Assembly: GCF_004765795.1 (NCBI RefSeq)
Contig: NZ_SBIV01000001.1
Coordinates: forward strand, 186,001 to 250,000
Source: Halorussus marinus
Lineage (GTDB): Archaea; Halobacteriota; Halobacteria; Halobacteriales; Haladaptataceae
Length of the DNA: 64,000 bases
Direction of reading: 5' to 3'
Part shown: piece after piece, positions 26,544-37,300 of the stretch
How the letters are laid out: each line of letters begins with the position of its first letter
Position numbering within the stretch: the first letter of the stretch is position 1
Notes under the pieces: generated by a model
Database searches by the model: none
Seen by the model: the letters and a program-made list of their open reading frames with translations, nothing else
What the model was told of the DNA's origin: nothing
Program-made: the position numbers and the translations under genes

Positions 26544-27971
26544 ATGGTGGACGACAGCGTTTCACGGCGGCGATGGCTCACTGCACTCGGCGGGGCCGGT
26601 GTGGCCGGACTCGCCGGCTGTACGGGCGGCGAGGGCGAACAGGAGACGACGACCGACGGGACGACTACGGAAGGCGACTCAGGCATGACGGAAACGACGG
26701 CGACGACGACCGAACAGGCGACCGCGTCGGGCGCGGTCAAGATCGGGGTGCTCCAGCCGACCTCCAGCGACCTCCAGTACTACGGGAAACAGGCGCTGTG
26801 GGGATTCTACTCCGGGCTGGCGTACAAGGGCGACACCGACCCGATCGACAGCGCGAGCACGGGGACCTACACCACGTCGGTCGGCGACGTCGACTACGAA
26901 CTCGTGGTACGGGACACCCAGTTCGCGGCCGATCGGGCCCAGTCGCTCGCGACCGATCTCGTCCAGAGCGAGGACGTAGACATGCTGTTCGGCTGTGCGT
27001 CGTCGGGGGCGGCCAACCGCGTCATCAACACGGTCGCGAAGCAGGCCCAGGTGCCGTACATGGTCGGGCCCGCGGCGTCGGCCGACGTGACCGCGAGCGG
27101 CGAGACCTGCGGCGACCTCGTCTTCCGCGCGAGCGAGAACACCGCGATGGACGCCCGGTCGGGCGGCAAGTACGTCGCCGAGGAGACCGACGTGAGCTCG
27201 GTGTACCTGTTCGGCGCCGACTACTCGTTCGGCCGGGCGGTCGTGAACAACTACGAGCAGGTCCTCCGCGAGGAGGGCGTCGAGATCCTCGACAAGAAGT
27301 TCGTCCCGCAGGGGTACTCCGAGTGGGAGGGACTGCTCGACAACGCCCAGGACGCCGGGGCGGAGGGCATCGTCGGCGGGTTCACCGTCGCGACGCTCCC
27401 GAAACTGTTCACCGCGTTTCTCAACGGCGACTACGACTACCGGGTGTTCGGCGGCCTCGCGACCCGGATCACCAATCAGGTCGTGGGCCAGACCCTCCAG
27501 AAGGCGCTCGGGGACCTGACCGCCGAGAAGATCGCCGACGCCAAACTCGGCCCGTTCACGACGCGGTACCACTGGAACCAGTACGAGAACGACATCAACG
27601 CCGAGTTCGTCGAGACCTACACCGACACCTACGGCGTGGTGCCGGACCTGTTCACGTCGGGGTGTTTCACCGCGGCGTCGGCCATCTCGCAGGCGGTCAC
27701 CGAGAGCGGCTCGACCGAGGGCGCCGACATCGCTCAGGCCCTGCGCGGGATGACCGTCCGAGACACCCCGAAGGGCGAGGGCGGCTACACGTTCCAGGAG
27801 TACAACAATCAGGCCCGGTCGGCGATGACCGTGGCCGATCTCGTGCCGACGAGCGACGAGTGGGCCGACAACTGGGACGCGGCCGTGATGCCGAGCGAGC
27901 CCCTCTCGACTATCGGGAAGGACAAGACCACGATCCCCGCCGAGGGGAACCAAATGGGCTGTTCGCTGTAG
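26544..27971 (+). CDS. ABC transporter substrate-binding lipoprotein (Peripla_BP_6 type)
   Basis: 475 residues. The start has twin arginines ([16 protein letters not shown]) and a lipobox LAGC, so it should be exported by Tat and anchored by lipid at Cys28. A Thr/Glu-rich linker (residues 30-60) leads to a two-lobed binding domain beginning [17 protein letters not shown], with [20 protein letters not shown]. The family binds branched-chain amino acids, urea, amides or aromatic acids. It is the first gene of a six-gene operon with two ATPases, two permeases and a condensing enzyme. Confidence 0.92.
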   Translation: MVDDSVSRRRWLTALGGAGVAGLAGCTGGEGEQETTTDGTTTEGDSGMTETTATTTEQATASGAVKIGVLQPTSSDLQYYGKQALWGFYSGLAYKGDTDPIDSASTGTYTTSVGDVDYELVVRDTQFAADRAQSLATDLVQSEDVDMLFGCASSGAANRVINTVAKQAQVPYMVGPAASADVTASGETCGDLVFRASENTAMDARSGGKYVAEETDVSSVYLFGADYSFGRAVVNNYEQVLREEGVEILDKKFVPQGYSEWEGLLDNAQDAGAEGIVGGFTVATLPKLFTAFLNGDYDYRVFGGLATRITNQVVGQTLQKALGDLTAEKIADAKLGPFTTRYHWNQYENDINAEFVETYTDTYGVVPDLFTSGCFTAASAISQAVTESGSTEGADIAQALRGMTVRDTPKGEGGYTFQEYNNQARSAMTVADLVPTSDEWADNWDAAVMPSEPLSTIGKDKTTIPAEGNQMGCSL

Positions 27972-27973
27972 GC

Positions 27974-28789
27974 ATGCTGCGGACTGCCGGACTGACGAAG
28001 GAGTTCGGCGGCCTCACGGCCGTCGACGACGTCGATTTCGAACTCGAAGACGGCGAACTCTGCTCGCTCATCGGGCCGAACGGCGCGGGCAAGACGACGT
28101 TCTTCGACCTGCTGACGGGCGTACTGACCCCCACGCGGGGAACCATCGAGATCCGAGCCGACGAGGGGTGGCGCGACGTGACCGACGCGACGCCCTACGA
28201 GGCCGCGAACCTCGGACTCCACCGGTCGTACCAGATCACCAACGTCTTCCCGACGAGCACGGTGCTGGAGAACGTCCGGATCGCGGCTCAGGCCGCCAGC
28301 GCCGACGGCGCGAAGCTCTGGCGCAACGCCGGGGCGTTCGACGCCCACATCGAGGAGGCCCGCGCCATCCTCGACCGGGTCGGGCTCGCCGACGAGGCCG
28401 AGGCGACCGCCGACAGCCTGAGCCACGGCGCGAAACGCCAGCTCGAAGTCGCCATCGCGCTCGCGGGCGACCCCGACGTGCTCTTGCTCGATGAACCGAA
28501 CGCCGGCGTCTCCTCCGAGAGCGTCGACCGCATCATCGAGCTCATCGAGGACGTCGCGACCGACCACGCGGTCCTGCTGGTCGAGCACAACATGGACATC
28601 GTGATGAACGTCTCGGACCGCATCGTGGTCCTGAATCAGGGCGCGGTCATCGCCGACGGTCCTCCGGAAGACGTGCGGGGCGATCCCGCGGTCCAAGAGG
28701 CGTACCTCGGCGGCTACGAGGCCGGGAGTCTGCGCCGCGAGGCCGAAAGCGAAACCGCCGGGACCGACCCGGAGGAGGGGACGGCGTGA
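27974..28789 (+). CDS. LivG-type ABC transporter ATP-binding protein
   Basis: 271 residues. Walker A is [12 protein letters not shown], the Q-loop is [10 protein letters not shown], the signature is [16 protein letters not shown], Walker B is [14 protein letters not shown] and the switch is [11 protein letters not shown]. The long insert after the Q-loop and the EAYLGGYE end are LivG traits. The ATG is 2 bases after the stop of the binding-protein gene. It pairs with the LivF-type subunit to drive import. Confidence 0.92.
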   Translation: MLRTAGLTKEFGGLTAVDDVDFELEDGELCSLIGPNGAGKTTFFDLLTGVLTPTRGTIEIRADEGWRDVTDATPYEAANLGLHRSYQITNVFPTSTVLENVRIAAQAASADGAKLWRNAGAFDAHIEEARAILDRVGLADEAEATADSLSHGAKRQLEVAIALAGDPDVLLLDEPNAGVSSESVDRIIELIEDVATDHAVLLVEHNMDIVMNVSDRIVVLNQGAVIADGPPEDVRGDPAVQEAYLGGYEAGSLRREAESETAGTDPEEGTA

Positions 28790-28829
28790 GCGCAGACGGA
28801 CCCACCGACTGCTCGAAGGAGCTGATCGA

Positions 28830-29528
28830 ATGACACTGCTCGAAGTCGAAGACGCCCACACCTACTACGGCGAGAGCCACATCCTCGAAGGCGTCTCGCT
28901 CGAAGTCGAGGAGGGCGAGGTCGTCGCGCTCGTCGGCCGGAACGGGGTGGGCAAGACCACGACGCTCCGAACCGTCCTCCAGCTCACCCCGCCCCGGCGC
29001 GGGACCGTCCGGCTCCGCGGCGAGGACGTGACCGGCCGGGAGACCCACGAGATCGCCGACCGCGGCGTCGGCTGGATCCCCGAGGAGCGACGCATCTTCG
29101 CACAGCTGTCGGTCGAGGAGAACGTCCGGGTCGCGGTCCCCGACGGGCGGGCGGTCGGCGCGGCGCTCGACCGCGCGTTCGAGACGTTCCCCGACCTCCG
29201 GGACCACCGGAGCCGGGACGCCGGCACCCTCTCGGGGGGCCAACAGCAGATGCTCGCGCTGGCCCGCGGGCTGGTCGGAGACAACGACCTGCTTCTGGTC
29301 GACGAGCCAAGCGAGGGGCTCGCGCCGCTGATCGTCGAGCGCGTCGCCGAGGCGCTGGCCGACGCGGCCGAGGACACCACCCTCCTGCTGGTCGAGCAGA
29401 ACCTCCCGCTGGCGCTCGATCTGGCCGACCGCTTTTACGTGATCGACAACGGCTCGGTCGTCGACGAGGGGGACGCCGCCGAGACGTCCGCCGACGACGA
29501 GCGGCTCAGGAGGTATCTCTCGGCATGA
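28830..29528 (+). CDS. LivF-type ABC transporter ATP-binding protein
   Basis: 232 residues. It opens with EDAHTYYGESHILEGVSLEV, the LivF hallmark, and has Walker A VGRNGVGKTTTLR, the signature DAGTLSGGQQQMLALARGL, Walker B DLLLVDEPSEGLAP and VEQNLPLALDL as the switch region, where Gln-Asn replaces the usual histidine. GGAG lies about 9 bases before the ATG. The start is 40 bases after LivG, and the stop overlaps the LivH ATG. Confidence 0.92.
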   Translation: MTLLEVEDAHTYYGESHILEGVSLEVEEGEVVALVGRNGVGKTTTLRTVLQLTPPRRGTVRLRGEDVTGRETHEIADRGVGWIPEERRIFAQLSVEENVRVAVPDGRAVGAALDRAFETFPDLRDHRSRDAGTLSGGQQQMLALARGLVGDNDLLLVDEPSEGLAPLIVERVAEALADAAEDTTLLLVEQNLPLALDLADRFYVIDNGSVVDEGDAAETSADDERLRRYLSA

Positions 29529-30580
29529 CGGGGGTCGCCGTCGGCGCGGTCGGGCTCGACTCGGCGCTCGCCGACCCCGTCGTGCTCGCGGGCTTCGTCG
29601 ACGCGCTCGCGGAGTTCCTCCGGCCGCGCAACCTCGCGTCGGTGTTCGTCGACGGCCTCGCGAAGGCCGCGCTGTACGTGATGATCGCCGGCGGGCTCAC
29701 TCTCATCTTCGGCCTGATGGGCGTCCTGAACTTCGCCCACGGCTCGATGACGATGATCGGGGCGTATCTGGGCGGCCTGCTGATGGTGTTGGCGGTCGGG
29801 CAGGCCACCGGCGACGCGGCGCGGCTCGCGCTGTTTTTCGTCGCGCTCGCGGTCACGTTCGCGGCCCTCGCCGGGCTCGGGGGCGCGATCGAGATCGGGC
29901 TTGTCAGGCGGCTCTACGACCGGCCGCCGGTGTACCAGATCCTCCTGACCTTTGGGGTCACGCTCGTGCTCGACGAACTCGTCCGCATCGTGGTGCTGTT
30001 CTACGGGATGCAGCCCACCAGCGACTGGCAGGCCGCGCTCGCGACCAAGCCCGGCGTCCTCGACTCGTCGGTCGATCTCGGACTCGTCTCGGTGCCGGGC
30101 CTCGACCTGTTCGAGATCGCGATCGGCGCGCTCACGGTCGCGGGACTGTGGGCGTTCCTCACGAAGACCCGGTACGGGCTGATGATCCGGGCCGGTAGCG
30201 AGGACGCCGAGATGACCGAGGCGCTCGGGATCGACGTCCGCCGGGTGTTCACGGTGGTGTTCGCGCTCGGCGCGGGCGTCGCCGGCGTCGCCGGCACCCT
30301 GCTGATGTGGGACGGCTCGTGGGCCGCCAGCGTCCCGCTCGCGGCCGACACGCTCCTGCCGGCGTTCGTCGTGGTCATCATCGGTGGGCTCGGCACCTTC
30401 CGGGGCACCGTGGTCGCCGCCCTCATCGTCGGGATGGCCGACGCCGTCACGACGTGGTGGTTCGTCAACGAGATCGAGTTCTCGGGACTGCCCGAGATCA
30501 CCATCTTCCTCATCCTCGTGGTGATGTTGATCCTCCGGCCCCAGGGGCTGTTCGGCGTCGAGGAGGTGGGCGGCCATTAG
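29525..30580 (+). CDS. LivH-type ABC transporter permease
   Basis: 351 residues with about eight membrane helices. The conserved segment FGLMGVLNFAHGSMTMIGAY marks LivH permeases, and GSEDAEMTEALGIDVRRVF is the cytoplasmic coupling loop that meets the ATPase. A 45-residue N-terminal region before the first conserved helix is longer than usual. The ATG overlaps the LivF stop (ATGA). The 3' end carries the Shine-Dalgarno for LivM. Confidence 0.92.
   Translation: MTGVAVGAVGLDSALADPVVLAGFVDALAEFLRPRNLASVFVDGLAKAALYVMIAGGLTLIFGLMGVLNFAHGSMTMIGAYLGGLLMVLAVGQATGDAARLALFFVALAVTFAALAGLGGAIEIGLVRRLYDRPPVYQILLTFGVTLVLDELVRIVVLFYGMQPTSDWQAALATKPGVLDSSVDLGLVSVPGLDLFEIAIGALTVAGLWAFLTKTRYGLMIRAGSEDAEMTEALGIDVRRVFTVVFALGAGVAGVAGTLLMWDGSWAASVPLAADTLLPAFVVVIIGGLGTFRGTVVAALIVGMADAVTTWWFVNEIEFSGLPEITIFLILVVMLILRPQGLFGVEEVGGH
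30562..30568 (+). promoter_or_regulatory. Shine-Dalgarno that sets an ATT start for livM
   Basis: GGAGGTG, fully complementary to the 16S anti-Shine-Dalgarno, is 7 bases before ATT at 30576. No ATG, GTG or TTG occurs in that frame until 30675, inside the first membrane helix. Confidence 0.5.
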
Positions 30581-31868
30581 CGCCGAAACCGCGGACGCCC
30601 CGCCCGAGACCGACTCGGAGACGGCGGCGTCGTGGCCCGTCCGGTACCTCCGCGAGCACCTCGCGCACCTCGCGGTGATCGCCGTCTTCGCGGCGTATCC
30701 GGGGCTCTACTCGGTGCTGGTGAACTCCCCGGTCGGCGCGGAGATGGAGACGGTCCTGCCGCAGGTCGAGACCATGGTCGCGGTGCTTTACTTCGGCCTG
30801 TTCGCGATGTCGTTCGACTTCATCAGCGGCTACACGGGGTATCTCTCGTTCGGGCACGCCGCCTTCTACGGCACCGGGGCGTACTTCGTCGTGCTCGCGG
30901 CCAACGGCAAGATACCCCTGCTCGGGCCGGACACGTCGTTTGTCGCCTTGCTCGTGATCGGCGGGCTGATCGCGGTCGGGCTCGCGGTCCTCATCGGCGC
31001 GGTGTCGTTCCGGCTCACCGGCGTCTACTTCGCGATGATCACGCTCGGGTTCTCGCAGGTGCTGTACGTGCTGGTCCGCGACTGGGGGTATCTGGCGTCG
31101 AACCCCCGGGACGGCCCCGCGGTGCTCGGACGCACCGAGCCGTTCTCGATCGGCGTGCCGGGCGTCGACTCGCTGGACCTCGCGATCGGCCAACTCGCCG
31201 GCGAGAGCGTCGAGGGGCTGTTGGGCGTGCTCGAGTTCACCGCGACCGAGGTGTCGTACTACATGATCGGGCTCGTCGTGCTGGCGTCGTACTTCGCGAT
31301 GCAACGAATCATCCACTCGCCGTTCGGCAAGGTGCTGATCGCGATCCGGGAAAACGAGGAGCGCGCCGAGGCCATCGGCTACAACACCTTCTGGTACAAG
31401 CTCGGTGCGTTCGCGGTCAGCGCCTTCTTCGCCGCGGTGGCGGGCGGCCTGCTCGCGGGGTTCCGGCGGTCGGTCTCGCCCGACGGCACCTTCTACTTCC
31501 TGGTGACCGGCGACGCGCTGTTGGCCTCCATCATCGGCGGGTTCGGCACGCTCGCCGGCCCGCTGTACGGCTGGCTGTTCGACGAGGGGGTCACCGAGTT
31601 CCTCTCGAAGCGCGGGGAGGGCGGCGGCCTGCTCCCTTACCTCCGGGACAACCTCGGGGAGGGACTGCTCTCGACCGAGGTGTTCGACGGCCTCACGGTC
31701 GGGGAGGCGATCAACACCTTCCTCAACGGCCACGCCGAACTGTACATCGGCGTGCTGTTCGTGCTGTTCGTCCTCTTCGTGCCGAGCGGACTCCTCGGCA
31801 CCGTCCGCGACCGGGTCGGCGGTCCGGTCGGCGAAGCGATCGCCAGCCGGCTACGGGGTGAGCGATGA
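30576..31868 (+). CDS. LivM-type ABC transporter permease, probable ATT start
   Basis: 430 residues if begun at ATT 30576 (ISAETADAPPETDSE...). The next usual start, GTG 30675, would cut off the basic cytoplasmic end and begin in the middle of the first helix. The strong Shine-Dalgarno and overlap with the LivH TAG support ATT. About ten helices are visible with LivM motifs SGYTGYLSFGHAAFYG and IRENEERAEAIGYNTF. A long insert (residues 300-390) carries a polar loop. The stop overlaps the FabH-like gene (ATGA). Confidence 0.85.
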   Translation: MSAETADAPPETDSETAASWPVRYLREHLAHLAVIAVFAAYPGLYSVLVNSPVGAEMETVLPQVETMVAVLYFGLFAMSFDFISGYTGYLSFGHAAFYGTGAYFVVLAANGKIPLLGPDTSFVALLVIGGLIAVGLAVLIGAVSFRLTGVYFAMITLGFSQVLYVLVRDWGYLASNPRDGPAVLGRTEPFSIGVPGVDSLDLAIGQLAGESVEGLLGVLEFTATEVSYYMIGLVVLASYFAMQRIIHSPFGKVLIAIRENEERAEAIGYNTFWYKLGAFAVSAFFAAVAGGLLAGFRRSVSPDGTFYFLVTGDALLASIIGGFGTLAGPLYGWLFDEGVTEFLSKRGEGGGLLPYLRDNLGEGLLSTEVFDGLTVGEAINTFLNGHAELYIGVLFVLFVLFVPSGLLGTVRDRVGGPVGEAIASRLRGER

Positions 31869-32896
31869 CCGACCCCGCGCCGACGGTCGGGCTCACCGGC
31901 TACGGTACCTACGTCCCGGACGGCGTCGTCACCGGCGAGGAGATCGCCGCCGAGAGCGGCGTCCCCGAGGACGTGGTGGTCGAGAAGATGGGCGTCCGCG
32001 AGAAGCGGGTCTGTCCGCCCGACGCCGACCACGCGACCGACATGTGCGTCTCGGCCGCCGAGGCGGCGCTCGCGGACGCCGGCCTCGCGCCCGCGGACGT
32101 CGATGTGGTGCTGTATCACGGGAGCGAGTACAAGGACTTCTACGTCTGGAGCGCCGCCGCCGACGTCGCCGAGCGACTCGGCGCCGACGAGGCGTTCGCG
32201 GTCGAGAGCTACGCGCTGTGTGCGGGCGCGCCGCTCGCGCTCCGACAGGCGAGGGCCCAACTGCGCGCCGACGCCCCCGAGACGGCGTTACTCGTGGCCG
32301 CGAGCCGCGAGGAGGACCTCGTCGACTACGCCAACGAGGACGCCTCGTTCATGTTCAACTTCGGGAGCGGGGCGTGCGCGATGGTGCTGGAGTCCGAGCC
32401 GGGCGAGCGCGCTCGCGCTACGCTCGGGGAGAGCGCCGCGATCACGGACGGCAGTTTCTCCGAGGACGTGGTAATGCCCGCGGGCGGCTCGCGGAACCCG
32501 CCGAGCACGGCGACGGTCGAGCAGGGACTGCACACGCTCGACGTGCCCGATCCCGACGGGATGAAAGAGCGCCTCGGGGCGGTGAGCCTCCCGAACTTCC
32601 TTCGGGTGGCCGACGACGCCCTCTCGCGGTCGGGCTACGACCGCTCGGACCTGGACTTCGTGGCGCTCACCCACATGAAGCGGTCGTTCCACGAGTTGCT
32701 GGTCGAGGAACTCGACGCGGCTGACTACTACCTCGACGAGTACGGCCACGTCCAGAGCGTCGATCAGGTGCTCGCGCTCGACGCGGCGCTCGACCGCGGC
32801 CTCGTCGAATCCGGGGACCTCGTCTGCTTTCTCGCGGCCGGGACCGGCTATACGTGGGCCGCGACGATTCTGGAGTGGCGCGGCGACGGTGCGTGA
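31865..32896 (+). CDS. FabH/KAS III-like condensing enzyme with altered active site
   Basis: 343 residues with the thiolase-fold ketoacyl synthase III layout: Cys119 in YALCAGAPLAL, His270 in VALTHMKRSFHE, and the C-terminal CFLAAGTGYTWAATI. At the place of the catalytic Asn in FabH (YGN-TSAAS), this protein has YGHVQSVDQ, so His295 replaces Asn. It is last in the ABC operon with a 4-base overlap and so is made with the transporter. It may join an acyl-CoA to the imported compound or its product. It is unlikely to serve fatty acid synthesis, which haloarchaea lack. Confidence 0.82.
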   Translation: MTDPAPTVGLTGYGTYVPDGVVTGEEIAAESGVPEDVVVEKMGVREKRVCPPDADHATDMCVSAAEAALADAGLAPADVDVVLYHGSEYKDFYVWSAAADVAERLGADEAFAVESYALCAGAPLALRQARAQLRADAPETALLVAASREEDLVDYANEDASFMFNFGSGACAMVLESEPGERARATLGESAAITDGSFSEDVVMPAGGSRNPPSTATVEQGLHTLDVPDPDGMKERLGAVSLPNFLRVADDALSRSGYDRSDLDFVALTHMKRSFHELLVEELDAADYYLDEYGHVQSVDQVLALDAALDRGLVESGDLVCFLAAGTGYTWAATILEWRGDGA

Positions 32897-32952
32897 TCGC
32901 GTCGATCGCCGCGACCGCTCGAAGCTCGTGATCGCGTCGATCGCCGCGACCG
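32893..32952. repeat. 25-base direct repeat pair
   Basis: gtgatcgcgtcgatcgccgc plus gaccg occurs at 32893-32917 and 32928-32952, identical, 10 bases apart. The first copy includes the stop codon of the condensing enzyme. Confidence 0.75.
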
Positions 32953-33003
32953 CCGGGCGACCGCTTCCGAAACTGCTTTTCGACCGGCACGCACCCTACC
33001 GGT

Positions 33004-34251
33004 GTGAACGAGGAGAAGTTTCAGTTCTACGCGCTGTATCTCACGCGGTTCGCCAGCGGCTTCGGGTTCATCACGCTGGTGACCCTGCTCCCGACGTACG
33101 TGAACCTCTTCGACGCCTCGAACCTCGTCGTCGGGCTGTTCACGACGGCGTTCACGCTCGCCCAGACCGCGGCTGTCGTCCCGCTGGCGTGGGCGGGCGA
33201 CCGCGGGGACAAGCGGCTGGTGCTGGCGGGCTGTCTCGGGCTCGCGGCCGTGACATACGTCGCGTTCGCGCTCGTCGGGTCGAGCCTCCAGTTCGTGGCC
33301 GCCCGGGCGCTTCAGGGCGTCGCGGTCACCGGCACCGGGCTGATGTCGCTCGCGCTGATCGGCGAACTCGCGCCCGCCGACGCCCGGGCGACCCACATCG
33401 GACGGGCAAACGCCGCCCGGTTCGGCGCGAGCATCCTCGGCAGTCTCGGGGCGGGGAGCCTCCACGGGCTGTACGGCTTCGAGGCGGTGTACGCCGTCCT
33501 CGTCGGCCTGCTCTTGCCCGCGCTGGTCGGGGTCTGGTGGTTCGTCGACAGCGACGGGACGACGATCGCCGGCAACCCCTTCGCCGGCCTCGCGTTCAAC
33601 CGACGACTGCTCACTCTCACGAGCTTTCGTGCCCAGTACGCGGTCGCGGTCACGCTGGTCCGGACGTGGGTCCCCCTCTACGCCGGGCTGGAGGTCGCCC
33701 GCGGCGGGCTCGGGTACACGGAGACGGCGCTCGCGGTGAGCCTGCTCATCACCGCCGAGAAGGCCACCAACATGCTGTGTCAGCCCTACACGGGCCGGCT
33801 CTCCGATCGGGCGGGCCGGTCGCTGTTCGTGTTCGTCGGCGGCGGCCTCTACGGGCTGGTCGCGCTCGCGGTGCCGTTCACCCCCGCGATCGGCTCGTTC
33901 GTCGGCGCGCCCGAGACGTTCCCGGTCGTCGGAACGCTGTCGGCGGCGTTCCTGCCGCTTTTGACCTGTAACGCCCTGCTCGGTGTGGCCGACAGCCTCC
34001 GCGAGCCCGCGAGCATGGCGCTGTTCGCCGACGAGGGCACCGAGGACGGCTCGGTCGCCTCCAGCTTCGGCATCCGGGAGCTGGTCTGGCGGCCCGGGAG
34101 CGTGCTCGCGCCGATGCTCGGCGGCGCGCTCATGGGCGTCGGGATGCAGTGGGTGTTCTTCGTCGGCGCGGGGGCGGCCTTTAGCGGGATCCTCACGTTC
34201 TTCGGCATCCTCGCGCGCGACCACGGCGCTCGGGCGCTCACGCAGTGGTAA
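33004..34251 (+). CDS. MFS transporter
   Basis: 415 residues from a GTG. Twelve hydrophobic helices are visible with the MFS loop 2-3 motif PLAWAGDRGDKRLVLAG and the middle-loop analogue QPYTGRLSDRAGRSLFVF. The N-terminus NEEKFQFYALYLTRFASGFG is cytoplasmic. The substrate is unknown; the fold family covers drugs, sugars and acids. A T-rich box lies about 30 bases upstream. No partner gene is close. Confidence 0.88.
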   Translation: MNEEKFQFYALYLTRFASGFGFITLVTLLPTYVNLFDASNLVVGLFTTAFTLAQTAAVVPLAWAGDRGDKRLVLAGCLGLAAVTYVAFALVGSSLQFVAARALQGVAVTGTGLMSLALIGELAPADARATHIGRANAARFGASILGSLGAGSLHGLYGFEAVYAVLVGLLLPALVGVWWFVDSDGTTIAGNPFAGLAFNRRLLTLTSFRAQYAVAVTLVRTWVPLYAGLEVARGGLGYTETALAVSLLITAEKATNMLCQPYTGRLSDRAGRSLFVFVGGGLYGLVALAVPFTPAIGSFVGAPETFPVVGTLSAAFLPLLTCNALLGVADSLREPASMALFADEGTEDGSVASSFGIRELVWRPGSVLAPMLGGALMGVGMQWVFFVGAGAAFSGILTFFGILARDHGARALTQW

Positions 34252-34347
34252 AGGCCGACCAAACAGTATTATTGGCCTTATGTGGCATTAATACGTCCTT
34301 AGTCATTCAGGGGTAGGCTCTTGTACGGCGTCCCGAATAGCACGCCC

Positions 34348-37300
34348 ATGACCCACGAGCACTCTACGCACACAGACGACCGCCGAGGCCTCGGTTCGCC
34401 CGACGACGCGCGCGCGAACTGCGGGGTCGGCGTCGTCGCGGACCTCCGCGGACGCGACCCGGGCGACGGCGACCACGAGGTCCTCGCCGACGGCCTCGCG
34501 CTCCTCGAACGCCTCGAACACCGCGGAACCACCGGCGCCGAGGAGAACACCGGCGACGGCGCCGGCGTGATGCTGGAGACGCCCCACGACTTCTTCGCCG
34601 AGGTGGTCCCGGACCTCCCCGCCCGCGGCGAGTACGCCGTCGGTTCGCTGTTCTTACCGACCGACGACGCGGCTCGGCGCGATCTTCGGGAGCGCATCGA
34701 GTCGGTGCTCGCCGACGACGGCCTCGACGTGTTCCACTGGCGGGCGGTTCCGACCGACGGCGCCGACCTCGGGGCAACCGCGCTCGACGCCGAGCCCGCG
34801 ATCTGGCAGTGTTTCGTCCGGCCCGAGGTCGATCTCTCGGCCGACGCGTTCGACCGGCGACTCTACGTCGCCCGCAGGGCCCTGGAGAAGGCCGTCGAGA
34901 CGCCCGAGGACCTCTACGTCTGCTCGCTCGACCGCGAGACGGTCGTCTACAAGGGACTGCTGAAAGGCGACCAGTTGGCGGGCTACTTCCCGGACCTGAC
35001 CGACGACCGCGTCGGGACGCGGTTCGTACTGGTCCACGCCAGATTCTCGACCAACACGCTCGGGGCGTGGCACCTCGCCCATCCGTACCGGAACGTCGTC
35101 CACAACGGGGAGTTCAACACGATCCGGGGGAACGTCAACTGGATGCGGGCCCGCGAGACCGACCTCGACACCGACCGGTTCGACCCCGACCGCGTGACGC
35201 CCGTCGTCACCGACCCCGAGGGAAGCGACACGTCGATGGTCGACGACACCCTCGAACTCCTGTTGCAGGCGGGCCGAGACCTCCCGCACGCGCTCAGACT
35301 GCTGGTCCCCGAGGCGTGGCGCAAGGACGACCGGATGGCCGACGACCGCCGGGCGTTCTACGACTACCACGCCTCGCTGGTCGAGCCGTGGGACGGCCCC
35401 GCGCTCGTGGCCGGGGCCGACGGCGGCCGGATCGGCGCGGTGCTCGACCGCAACGGGCTCCGGCCCTGCCGGTACGACGTGACCGCCGACGACCGGCTCG
35501 TGATGGCGAGCGAGGCCGGCGCGCTCGACCTGCCCGAGTCCGAGATCGTCGAGCGCGGCCGGCTCGAACCCGGCCAGCTGTTTCTGGCCGACGTGACCGC
35601 GGGCCGGATCGTCCCCGACGAGGAGGTGTTCGACGACCTCACCGAGCAACCGTACGGCGAGTGGGTCGACCGCGAGCAAGTCGAACTCGACGCGCCCGCC
35701 GATCCGACGCCCCGCGCCGGAGGGTCGGCGGGCGACGATCCGGCGGCGGCCGACGTCTCGCTCCGGGCCGCGCAGGCGGCCTTCGGCTACACGCGCGACG
35801 AGCTCGATCAGTTGCTCGAACCGATGGCGACCACCGGGAAAGACCCCGTCGGGTCGATGGGCGACGACACGTCGCTGTCGGTGCTCTCGGCGTTCGATCG
35901 CCCGCTGTTCTCGTACTTCAAACAGCTGTTCGCGCAGGTGTCGAACCCGCCGATCGACTACCTCCGGGAGGACTGTGTCACCAGCCTCGAAACCCGGCTC
36001 GGCCGCCAGCGAAACCTCCTCGGGGAGACGCCGGCCCACGCCCGCCAGCTCCGGCTCGACTCGCCGGTGTTGACCGACGCCGAGACGGCCGGCCTGCGCG
36101 AGTGTGACCTCCCGAGCGAGACCGTCGACATCACCTACGCGCCCGACGTCGACCTCGAAGCCGCGGTCGAGCGCGTCCGGACCGACGCCCGCGAGGCGAT
36201 CGAGTCGGGCGCCGAACTCGTGGTGCTGTCGGACCGCCGGGTCGGCGAGGACCGACTCGCGGTGCCGAGCCTCCTCGCGACGGGGGCAGTCCACCACCAC
36301 CTCGTCCGGAACGGCCTGCGCAACCACGCCGGCCTCGTCGTGGAGTCGGGCGACCCCCGGACGGTCCACCACCTCGCCTGCCTCGTCGGCTACGGCGCTG
36401 GCGCGGTCAACCCCTACCTCGCCTACCGGTCGATCGGCGACGTGGTGGCCGGCCCCGAGGGGGCCGACGAGGCCGACGCGGTCGACGCCTACGTCGGGGC
36501 CTTAGAGGACGGCCTCCAGAAGACGATGGCGAAGATGGGCATCTCGACGGTCGAGAGCTACCGCGGCGCCCAGATATTCGAGGCGGTCGGGCTCGATTCG
36601 GGCTTCGTCGCCGAGTACTTCGAAGGGACCGAGAACCGGACCGAGGGGATCGGGGTCCCGGAGATCGAGGCCGACCTCCGCGAGCGCCACGAGGTCGCGT
36701 TCGGCGACGATCCCGACGTCGAGCGCCAGGGCGAGTTCGAGCACCGCTCGGGCGGGCGCCACCACCAGTGGAACCCCGAGACGGTCGGGACCCTCCAGCG
36801 GGCGGTCCGAGAGGGCGACTACGACACCTACCGGGAGTTCGCGGCCCAGACCAACGACCGGAGCGAGCGACTCCAGACGCTCCGGGGACTGCTCGAGTTC
36901 GACGCGTCGGATCGGGAGTCGATCCCGATCGAGGACGTCGAACCGGTCGAAGACATCGTCGAGCGCTTTTCGACCGCCGCGATGAGCCTCGGGTCGCTCT
37001 CGCCGGAGGCCCACGAGAACAACGCCGTCGCGATGAACCGGCTCGGCGGAAAGGCAAACACCGGCGAGGGCGGCGAGCCCCCCGAGCGGTTCGGCACCGA
37101 GCGAGAGTGTTCGGTCAAGCAGGTCGCGTCGGGCCGGTTCGGCGTGACCAGCGCGTACCTGGAGAGCGCCGACGAGCTCCAGATCAAGATGGCTCAGGGC
37201 TCGAAGCCCGGCGAAGGCGGTCACCTGCCGGGCGGCAAGGTCGACGAGACGATCGCCGGCGTCCGGTACGCCACGCCCGGCGTCGGGCTCATCTCGCCGC

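Noticed and set aside
29435-30577. Leftward ORF opposite livH
   Set aside because: Charged low-complexity shadow of a membrane protein gene on the other strand.
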